DNA of 64,000 nt from Haematobia irritans. Its lineage: Eukaryota > Arthropoda > Insecta > Diptera > Muscidae. The position numbers and the translations under genes are program-made. The notes under the pieces were generated by a model, which saw only the letters and a list, made by a program, of their open reading frames with translations, made no database searches and had not been told where the DNA came from. Positions 56,488 through 64,000 of this stretch are shown piece by piece (within the stretch, counting starts at the first letter, position 1; every line of letters starts with the position of its first letter). The DNA lies in assembly GCF_050003625.1 (NCBI RefSeq), contig NC_134401.1, positions 72,266,442 through 72,330,441 on the forward strand, in the 5' to 3' direction.

Positions 56488-56548
56488 GCCACGTGGAGCA
56501 TGTCTGCCTTGCATGCAAAGGGTCGTGGGTTCAATCCCTGCTCCGACC
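56488..56548 (+). promoter_or_regulatory. tRNA-like Pol III module (rightward), A box damaged
   Basis: B box GGTTCAATCCC is present. Compared with 60659-60729, nine bases (GTGGTTAGC) are missing between two AGCA-type repeats, which removes the A box. Confidence 0.7.
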
Positions 56549-57783
56549 GAACACTTTTTTTTTTTAATTTACACATTTATATTTATACTATATAAAATTT
56601 TTAATAATGAAACTTCGAAATGTGGGTTATTAAAGATTTATAGCCAGTAACAGTGCTTGATATAAACGAAATTGACTGATTTTTGGATAAAATATTATTT
56701 TTTTTATTGCAAAAATAACAATTTTGTAACAAAAAACTGTTTTTGGAAGGAATTCAAAATTTAAAATTTGGCAGGAAATTAAAAAACTCCAACAAAAGAA
56801 GAACGTGGAGTCGAGTATAAACATACATAAATAATTTTATAATAAAAACATAAATTTATTTAGGCGTGAACAGTTTTTTACTAGCATTTAACACCATCGC
56901 TCTAAAATGTCTTTTATTTTTCTTTAATAATTCATTTTAAAGAAAATAAACTTTTTAAATTATTTTAGCTGCAAAACTCGAACTTAATGCCCGCTTTTAT
57001 ATTTGAAGGTGTCCGTCAACTCCTCGTGGACTACTTATTAATAAAGAGGAACTAAACTTTGTTTTTATACATTTTACTGTGTAATTTTTCAACATTTTCT
57101 CCTTATTTCATTTTACTGTCCCAACTCTAAAAAGAGTATAGTGCCCTTTCGTTATTTTTATGAAGACCCCTGATTTCTTTTAACGAACCAAGAAAAAAAT
57201 TGTGCCCGTAATGCCAAAATGATAAACAAAACACATGTCCACACATACATAAAATGCTGCTCTCAAGGCGAAAACATATGCTGTTTGTTTTTCAAATGTC
57301 TATTCTCTTGGTTGCGAATGTGCTTTCTCTTTATTCAAATTAAATAATATTTAGACTTAAGCATATCAAATTTTTGGCCTTATCATAAAACAGTTTTCCG
57401 AAACAACATACAAGCGGTTTCACAGAAATTATTCTCTTTTGATGCTTTCGCTGTGTTATGTTGATATCTTTCGTCAACTCTCCCGGTTTCCATTTCTTTC
57501 TCTATACTCTCTCTGTCGCTTTCGATATAATATCACAACATATGTATGTTTAGTCGAAATTTGTAAATTTATATATATTTGCATTCACACATATGATTTT
57601 TATGAAACATTCATGCCCCAAACATAATATATTCTAACATATTAACACAGATGTCCCAAACATTTAGTGTTAGTTTAGGAACATTACATGTTTGCACTTA
57701 AATATATTGTGTTTTAAAATTGTGCCCGAAACACATTTTGTTTATATGGGAACATATGAAAAACATATTTTTCTAAGAGTGTG

Positions 57784-58340
57784 GATAGAATTTGATAGAC
57801 TTCTACAAAATCTATAGACTCAAAATTTAAGCCGGACAATGCACTAGGGTGGAACACAATGTTAGTAAAAACAAGTATATAAAACAGTAAGTTCGGCCGG
57901 GCCGAATCTTAAATACCCACCACCATGAATCAGATATTATAGTTTCCTGTGAAAATTTCATGGGGATTTGATGACAAGCAGATCAGTTCAACCAGTACAC
58001 TTCCCGAAGATAAATTCAAAGATTTTACCTATGAAGACTAGATCAGATTTTGGATTTATAAGAACAATATTTGTTTGAGTTTTAGAGGAATCATAAACAT
58101 CGTGTGCAAGAGTGCAAAAAAACGTTGAAATAACGCCTTGATTTAAAATCTAACATCTGTAGATTTTTACCCACATTATTTAAATGATTACCAGAAGTAA
58201 AATCTGGAAAGTATAATTCAGTTTCAAGCAATTTTCATTATCAGTGCACATGGACCGATATTCACCATTTTCGGCACACCTCTTTATGTTCCTAAAATAC
58301 TTCTAGATTTAAAATTTCATGCAAATTTGAAAAAAAACTA
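57784..58340 (-). mobile_element. HINE fragment (minus strand): HINE-B flank plus HINE-C-like 3' part
   Basis: 57784-57867 is the reverse complement of sequence flanking the HINE-A copies in HINE-B (GATAGACTT..., GACTCAAAATTTAAG). From 57868 a HINE-C-like 3' end follows in reverse (ACAAGTATATAAAACAGTAA, hairpin TTCGGCCGGGCCGAA, then TACCCACCACC). The copy is cut at 58340 by a TIR element. Confidence 0.75.
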
Positions 58341-59318
58341 CACCCTCACAAAAAATCGCTTCTGTAACATATACTCCCAAACATATTTTGCTTCAAGCAT
58401 ATACATTTTTGGGTATTGCCCAAACATTTATATGTTTGATCTCTACCAATATGTAATATGTTTGAAAGCATATTGGTCTAAACAATATATGTTTGGGTAG
58501 TCTAAGTTCCAAACATTTTGTATTTTTGCATTCAAATTCAATAATGTTGTCTTCCAAAAAACAATATGTTATTATGTGACCATATAATATGTTTGGAAGC
58601 ATTTTGCACCCAAAAATATTATATGCTTAAAAAAAATCTCCCAAACAATATTGTGCTCAAAATTTTATTTATTTATTTATTATTTACAATCATGATGAAT
58701 TATGAAAATAAACAGGTAATATAGGTGCTAACAACATAGGTTTTCGATCTGAATGCTCAAAATTTTGTTTCTGCCCAATTGTATATTCCCCGACATCTTT
58801 CTCACTTCCACGAGATTTTTTAGTTCTTAGCACCTTTTTCTGTAATACAAACATTGTAGAAGAAATTATTCAATTTTATGATTTTTTTTTTTATTTTAAT
58901 TTTACCTTTTTCCGGACGGGGATTCGAACAGCGGACCACACAGTTTGTAAGTATCAAAGAAGTAGCTGATCAATTGCCCAAGGAAAAATAAAATGTTAAT
59001 TTTGTAATAACAAGCAACAACCACCAACTTAATTCAATATCGTTCCCTGTTAAATAGCGCTCCAAGCTACTAAACACATATATGTTTATAGGCTATTTCT
59101 AAATTAATATATGTTTGCATCCAAGCATATTATATTTACAAACATTTTATGTCCCAAACATTATATGTTCTAACATATTAACATATACGTCCCAAACATG
59201 TTATGCTAGTTTATGAACATTATATGCTTGCACTCAAAAATATTGTGTTTAAAAATTTGTGTTCCAAACATATAATGTTTATAGCCAAACATATGAAAAA
59301 CAGTCTTTTTCATCCGTG
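58341..59318. mobile_element. TIR element, CACCCTC family, shorter copy (978 bp)
   Basis: The left end CACCCTCACAAAAAATCGCT follows TA at 58339-58340. The right end CTTTTTCATCCGTG is followed by TA at 59319-59320. ATATGTTTG-type motifs are repeated throughout. Only a degenerate leftward tRNA-like module remains (58911-58970, with GGGATTCGAACAGCGGACC). Confidence 0.8.
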
Positions 59319-59852
59319 TACTTTTTGCAAATATTTCTTTTTTTTTGTAATAATAATTTTTATTATATTTGTTTTTTAGTAATAATTGTAATTGAGTAAT
59401 AAAATTGGTTATATGTTTGTTACAATCTTCTTCATTTTTAAATATTTTTTAAATTATATGCTAGTAGCTATGTTGTGGGGAAATGATGAAATCCATTTCA
59501 TCTTTGCCTTTTTCGGGATGTTTTGTGATGTCGCCCAATGTTTCAAATTCATACATCATACGTGGCAATTCTCGTAATGGTTGATTTTCTTTTCGTAATC
59601 GTTCTCGTTCCATTTCAATAGGGACAGATCGTATTTGGGCACAATATAGTTTAAGGAGACATAAGGTCCACACGTTAGTGGGGATTCCACATTATGTAGG
59701 TCATCCTTCTTAGCTAAATTCAATAGTGGTTTGCTGGTTAAATTATTAAGTGTCAAACTAGTATCCATAAGGATGTTGCAGGATCTAAATCCGCAGAATA
59801 GAAGTCAAATGGTCTTCCTTCTTCAGATTTGATGACGGCAGGATCGAAGTCC
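59319..59852 (-). pseudogene. Gypsy-C leader and gag remnant
   Basis: Between the primer site and the TIR element, minus-strand frames at 59556-59768 (70 codons, ATG 59768, about 100 bp after the primer site) and 59461-59673 overlap in different frames. They could be the start of gag with a frameshift. No gag motif or zinc knuckle is visible, so the call rests on position. Confidence 0.4.
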
Positions 59853-59864
59853 GCAGGATCGCCA
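59853..59864 (-). promoter_or_regulatory. Gypsy-C primer-binding site (tRNA-Arg)
   Basis: On the minus strand TGGCGATCCTGC follows the 5' LTR directly. It is complementary to the 3' end (with CCA) of the fly tRNA-Arg(TCG) sequence as I recall it, over 12 nt. This confirms that 59865-62394 is the 5' LTR. Confidence 0.75.
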
Positions 59865-60471
59865 TGTAATGCTTGCCGTGTGGTAGGCAGGCGTTCAAAC
59901 AAATTAAGAAAAAGGATTTTGGATTGAGGATCCTAAGTCCCTACCTTCCCGATTTTTGGCCGGCGCTTAAGAGCGCCACTAGACCTGCTAAGTTTTTGTC
60001 GCAGGCACTATACAGTGCCACCTCAACAAAGAGAGAAATGAAAGCCGCATGTTTTTGGCTCTGTGTAAGATTTTTCTCTGACTTTATTTTCAAAAACACA
60101 TTCTTTTTATACAAATTTTTGGATTTAGAATTATTGAATATTGAGTGGAAATTATACTAATACACCCTCAAAAAAAATCGCTTCTTTAACATATGTTCCA
60201 AACATATTTTGCAGGAAGCACATATATTATTGCATACTGCCGAAACATTAATATGTTTGTTTTATGTGAACATATTATATGTTTGGAAGCATTTTGAGCC
60301 AAAAATATTATATGTTTGGAAGAATTTTTCCCAAACACGATTGTGCTCATTCCCTAACATACTCGTAATTTTCACTTCCACGAAATTTTTTAGTTATTGG
60401 CACCTTTTTCTGTAATACAAATAATGTTGAAGAAATTATTCACTTTTATAAATTTTTTAAATTTTACCTTT

Positions 60472-60545
60472 CGCCTGCACGGAGAATCGAACCGAGGACC
60501 ATACAGTTTGTAAGCCAACACACTATCCACTGGGCTACGTAGCTG
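60472..60545 (-). promoter_or_regulatory. tRNA-like Pol III module (leftward)
   Basis: A box TAGCCCAGTGG and B box GGTTCGATTCT on the minus strand, 74 bp. Almost identical to 56301-56374. Confidence 0.77.
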
Positions 60546-60658
60546 TTATAGTCACCAGTAGATAATTATCGTTTTAAGTTACATTTATATAGCATAGTTT
60601 GCAGCGCCCACGAGCCCATGCAAACATAACATTATTTAACAGAAACATACATTTGTTT

Positions 60659-60729
60659 GCCACGTGGAGCAGTGGTTAGCATGTCTGCCTTGCATACAAA
60701 GGGTCGTTGGTTCAATCCCTGCTCTGACC
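60659..60729 (+). promoter_or_regulatory. tRNA-like Pol III module (rightward)
   Basis: A box TGGAGCAGTGG and B box GGTTCAATCCC. It is related to the SINE head at 1637-1710 (shared order of GCCACgTGG, ATGGTTA-type and CTGC-CTTG-ATAC blocks) and to 32061-32131. Confidence 0.77.
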
Positions 60730-62398
60730 GAACATTTTTTTTGTTTTTGTTTTTTTTTTTTTTTAATTTACACATTTATATTTATACTATATTAATTTTT
60801 TTTTTTAAATGAAACTTCGAAATGTGTGTTATTAAAGATTTGTAGTCAGTAACAGTGCTTGATATAAACGAAATTGACTGATTTTTGCTTAAAATATTAT
60901 TTTTTATTGCAAAAATAACAATTTTTTAATAAAAAACTGTTTATGTACAAAACTTTAAAATCTGGAAGGAATTCAAAAACTAACAAAAGAACGTGGAATC
61001 GAGTATAAACATACATACATAATTTTATAATATAAACATAAATTTATTTAGGAGTGAACAGTTTTTTACTAGCATTTAACACCATCGCTCTAAAATTCCT
61101 TTTATTTTTCTTTAATAATTCATTTTAAAGAAAATAAACTTTTTAAATTGTTTTAGCTGCAAAACTCGAACATAATGCCCGCTTTTATAGTTGATGGTGT
61201 CCGTCAACTCCTCGTGGACTACTTTTTAATAAAGAGGAACTAAAGTTTGTTTTTTTACATTTTACTGTGTAATTTTTACTATTTCCTCCTTATTTCATTT
61301 TACTGTCCCAACTCTAAAAAGAGTATAGTGCCCTTTCGTTATTTTTATGAAGACCCCTGATTTATTTTAACGAAAAATTGTGCCCATAATGCCAAAATGA
61401 TAAACAAAACACATGTTCACACATGCATAAAATGCTGCTCTCAAGGCGAAAACATATGCAGTTTGTTTTTCAAATGTCTATTCTCTTGCTTCCGAATGTC
61501 TATTCTCTTTATTCAAATTAAATAATATTTAGACTTGAGCATATCAAATTTTTAGCCTTATCATAAAACATTTTTCCGAAACAACATACAAGCGGTTTCA
61601 CAGAAATTGTTCTTTTTTCATTCTCTCGCTTTGTTATGTTGATATCTTTCGTCAACCCTCCCGGTTTCCACCTCTATTTCTTTCTCTATACTCTCTTTTT
61701 GTCGCTCTCTGAATAAAATATCACAACATATATATGTTTACTCGAAATTTGTAAATTTATATATGTTTGCATTCACACATATTATTTTTATGAAACATTC
61801 ATGCCCCAAACATAATATATTCTAACATATTAACATAGATGTCCCAAACATTTAGTGTTAGTTTAGGAACATTACATGTTCGCACTTAAATATATTGTGG
61901 TTTAAAATCGTGCCCGAAACACATTTTGTTTATATCGGAACATATGAAAAACATATTTTTCTAACAGTGTACATACATTACAATTGGAGTTTAAAACTAT
62001 GGAGCTTACTAACACATGCACATATTTTCAAATAAAATTGATCTTCAATTTTACTTTCTTAGAAATGCAGGTCATTCTTAATTCCTATTGGTGGACATTT
62101 GACTCAATTCTGAGTTCCAGTATTTGGGCTACATACAAAACAATGTATGCAATCCCAACTGGAAACTCTAAACCAATGAAAAGTGTCACATGCCACCAAC
62201 ATCTAATTGGAACTCTACTGAGTGCATTCAACTCAGTCACTACCAAGTGTGTGACTGACCTGCGTCAACAAAACAAAATATGAATGCACTGAAAATGCAA
62301 GTGAATCCAAAATAGAGTATCGTATGCTATTAGTAATGCATGTGTAAGTGAGATGAAGGGGGAAGAAGTGAAATGTGTGTTTGGTCACACTACACCGG

Positions 62399-63070
62399 AA
62401 ATAACAGACACAAATATGAGAAATGTGCAAGATATCGAACACGCAGTGGAGCGGATTACTAAGGCCTTCAACATCTCACTGAAAGCTGCTTGCCCTAGAG
62501 GGAAGCCAAGGGGGAAAAATCGACCACCATGGTGGTCTACGGAGTTGGCTAATATGAGGAAATCGTGCAGGAAGCTCTTTAACAAGTCCACCAGAGCTCC
62601 TTTGGATTGGGACGCTTACAAGAAGAATCTGAGAGGATACAAGCGAGAACTGAGAAAGGCTCAGCATAACTCTTGGAATGATTACTGCAGCAGCATTGGG
62701 AGGACGTCCGAGGCTTCCAGACTACGGAAGGTGCTAGCATCCACGAACTCCGCTCCAGGTTTCATTAAAATATCGGAGGGCAATTGGACAACGTCCAGTG
62801 AGGAGACGCTGGAGGTACTATTGTACACACATTTTCATGGAAATCAGACGGTTGAACCATGTACTGGCCGTGCCACAGTGGCTCAGCGGTCGTTTCCTAT
62901 CGAGGAAATTGTATCGGAATCTAGAATAAATAATACGGGCGTTAAATAGCTTTGGATCATTCAAATCCCCCGGACCTGATGGAATTACTCCGGCGGAGTT
63001 ACAAGCGGTGACTGACAGAATTATCCCCTGGTTGTCGGCGATATATATAGGATGTATCAACTTAGCATAT
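62399..63070 (+). pseudogene. LINE ORF2, continuation after Gypsy-C
   Basis: Continues the endonuclease-RT linker (EITDTNMRNVQDIEHAVERI; RPPWWSTELANMRKSC) and the start of RT (the codons for SFGS-FKSPGPDGITPAEL, near 62945-63005, in a shifted frame). An extra four to six bases near 62928 cause a stop (GVK*). It ends at 63070 at the BEL/Pao LTR. Confidence 0.88.
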
Positions 63071-63582
63071 TGTTCAAGAACGCAGCTTCATTATATCATT
63101 ACGCTGCTATATTATATAGTATAAATATAATTAACATTAAACCCATAGTAAACAGCATTTACGCTGCTATATTATCAAGCATATATATTTAAATATTATT
63201 TGCATTGTAAGCAGCAGAAGTCAATAGCCGACCAATTTAAATAAAGAATATAATTTCACCGTCAACAATTGGACAGGTTGTCGACTTCTGCTGCACTAGT
63301 TCATTAACACTAATATCTAAGTCAGCATAAATATTACTTAAGTCATTGACATAGCATAGGCTAGATATACGGTACGTGTTAACTTAGTATATCGATTAAT
63401 CATCAGTTATTTAGTATAAATAACGTGAATGAAATAAAACTTTATGCTAGAACAAATTTGCATTCTACTTCATTCAAATCAACATACGGTTCAAGTACCC
63501 TATGTCCCATCTACAACTGTTCTTGTTTTGTACTTGAACAATATTAGGAAAAGAATATTCCCTGAATATTCAAAATTATACA
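63071..63582 (+). repeat. BEL/Pao 5' LTR (about 512 bp)
   Basis: Starts TGTTCAAGAACGCAG and ends ATTATACA just before the primer site. It includes a repeated phrase ACGCTGCTATATTAT (63102 and 63160) and an AATAAA near 63438. The partner LTR is outside the window, so the start is inferred from the end of LINE homology and the TG. Confidence 0.78.
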
Positions 63583-63593
63583 TTGGTGACCCC
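63583..63593 (+). promoter_or_regulatory. BEL/Pao primer-binding site
   Basis: TTGGTGACCCC directly after the LTR. This form of primer site is typical of BEL/Pao elements. Confidence 0.75.
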
Positions 63594-63716
63594 AAAGATA
63601 AAAAAATATTGATTGATTTCGAGTTTCCCCCCACCAGTGGTAAGGAACTCAAAGGAATTCATTAATCAGAGCACGCAGTCGATATTGAAGTCTTCCCGTA
63701 CTAGCGAAATTCAAAA

Positions 63717-64000
63717 ATGGAAAACCTAGAGAATTTGATAATCCGTCAAAAGGAAAGGGCCGCAAACATAGAAAAAGCGGTAGCCAACATAAAGAAAACT
63801 CCACACGAGCGAAGATCTGTGGAGTATTACACAAAAAAAAGAAGATTTAATTGCTCAATGGAAAGCCTTTGACACAGCGGAAAATATCATACGCAACAAC
63901 CCGATGTTGAGCGAAGATGACCCGTATATTGTCGAAGACATCCATAAATCAATAGGAATCGTATACAATACAACTATTGAGGAAGTAGAGCAGCTAATTA
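63717..64000 (+). pseudogene. BEL/Pao gag N-terminus, frameshifted
   Basis: From the ATG at 63717, about 40 codons (MENLENLIIRQKERAANIEK...) read to a run of eight A at 63832-63839. There one extra base moves the frame; the following sequence is open in the next frame to the window end (EDLIAQWKAFDTAENIIR; YIVEDIHKSIGIVYNTTIEE). The helical, acidic style with a W-x2-F core fits the N-terminal BEL gag region. The A-run could be a sequencing error or a real slip. Confidence 0.7.

Larger units (their letters stand above)
55991..57783. mobile_element. TIR element with tRNA-like cassette, CACCCTC family, copy 1
   Basis: The left end CACCCTCAAAAAAAATCGCT follows TA (55989-55990). The right end is CATATTTTTCTAAGAGTG. 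The TA expected after the right end is not intact, so the right border is less certain. It shares most of its length with 60163-61969. It contains many copies of the motif CAAACATAT/ATATGTTTG and two outward-facing tRNA-like modules (56301-56374 minus, 56488-56548 plus). No transposase. Confidence 0.8.
60163..61969. mobile_element. TIR element with tRNA-like cassette, CACCCTC family, copy 2 (1,807 bp)
   Basis: The left end CACCCTCAAAAAAAATCGCT and the right end CATATTTTTCTAACAGTG are flanked by TA at 60161-60162 and 61970-61971. The other Gypsy-C LTR has the empty site at 53062-53063, so both borders are exact. Two outward tRNA-like modules lie in the middle (60472-60545 minus; 60659-60729 plus). 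ATATGTTTG motifs are abundant near both ends. No transposase. Confidence 0.92.
52767..62394 (-). mobile_element. Gypsy-C: minus-strand Ty3/gypsy element with two LTRs
   Basis: LTRs at 52767-53487 (3') and 59865-62394 (5', enlarged by a TIR element). The target duplication is CCGG (52763-52766 and 62395-62398). Without the insertion the 5' LTR is 721 bp, exactly the length of the other. Pol lies on the minus strand between them. A primer site for tRNA-Arg and a polypurine tract are in place. RT is mostly lost and two further TIR elements plus a HINE piece occupy the interior. Confidence 0.92.
59865..62394 (-). repeat. Gypsy-C 5' LTR, enlarged by a TIR element
   Basis: 2,530 bp; subtracting the TIR element (1,807 bp) and one TA leaves 721 bp, the length of the 3' LTR. 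A few single-base differences exist between the pair, for example GCTTGCC against GCTAGCC at the end. Confidence 0.92.
50659..63070 (+). mobile_element. LINE copy 3 (plus strand), interrupted by Gypsy-C and cut by BEL/Pao
   Basis: Starts with the same 5' end as copy 1 (CAACCGTCGAACGG at 50661). LINE sequence covers 50659-52766 and 62399-63070, separated by Gypsy-C with CCGG on each side. It carries several deletions, a 295-bp duplication and a short ATGAA microsatellite at the ORF1/ORF2 junction. It ends inside the RT region, where a BEL/Pao LTR begins at 63071; the rest may continue beyond the window. Confidence 0.9.
63071..64000 (+). mobile_element. BEL/Pao retrotransposon, 5' end (continues past the window)
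   Basis: An LTR is followed by a TTGGTGACCCC primer site, the hallmark start of BEL/Pao elements, and a gag-like ORF. It interrupts LINE copy 3 after GCATAT. Confidence 0.85.

Overview
The window is eukaryotic and almost wholly made of transposable elements; I found no host protein-coding gene. Retrotransposon families (Ty3/gypsy, Ty1/copia, BEL/Pao, LINEs with and without RNase H), Tc1/mariner elements including a Himar1-like remnant, a Transib-like remnant and DINE-1/HINE-type Helitron repeats point to a dipteran. The HINE repeat families plus the Himar1-like copy suggest a calyptrate fly, perhaps a muscid such as Stomoxys or Haematobia. That taxonomic placement is inference.

Layout. 1-1635: a plus-strand fragment of a gypsy element (Gypsy-A) split by a 924-bp mariner. 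About 1636-1950: a tRNA-derived SINE. 2106-8605: a HINE element with a 153-bp tandem array, split by LINE copy 1 (2714-7715). 8835-11325: a minus-strand Gypsy-A with its 3' LTR; its protease appears far away at 48092-48397. Between these lies a second, very large gypsy element (Gypsy-B, 11326-48084) with LTRs of about 2.9 kb, a tRNA-Lys primer site and a RING-finger domain in front of gag.

Gypsy-B is loaded with later insertions: a Transib remnant in its 5' LTR; a HINE element in its leader that is itself triplicated and carries Tc1-like and second-family HINE copies; a LINE without visible RNase H; and, in its 3' LTR, a TIR element, a copia element and an 8.5-kb nest. That nest is TIR element > second TIR element > LINE copy 2, the last with an intact ORF2. 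Stacked together, the levels are Gypsy-A > Gypsy-B > TIR-outer > TIR-inner > LINE.

48430-49502 is a broken DD37E mariner, and 49633-49693 is a 61-bp LINE-tail insertion. 50659-63070 is LINE copy 3 (plus strand), interrupted by a complete minus-strand gypsy element (Gypsy-C, 52767-62394, LTRs of 721 bp, TSD CCGG). Gypsy-C in turn holds three TIR elements. From 63071 a BEL/Pao element runs off the end.

The elements interact in two visible ways. The SINE and the RNase H-bearing LINE share one 3' tail, and three insertions ending in that tail have 14-bp target duplications, so the LINE probably mobilises the SINE. Several short TIR elements with TA duplications share a conserved central cassette of two divergent tRNA-like Pol III promoter modules, one of them related to the SINE head. 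This cassette is the best candidate here for an undescribed arrangement. Because LTRs come in pairs, most insertions have an empty site elsewhere in the window, which makes many boundaries exact.
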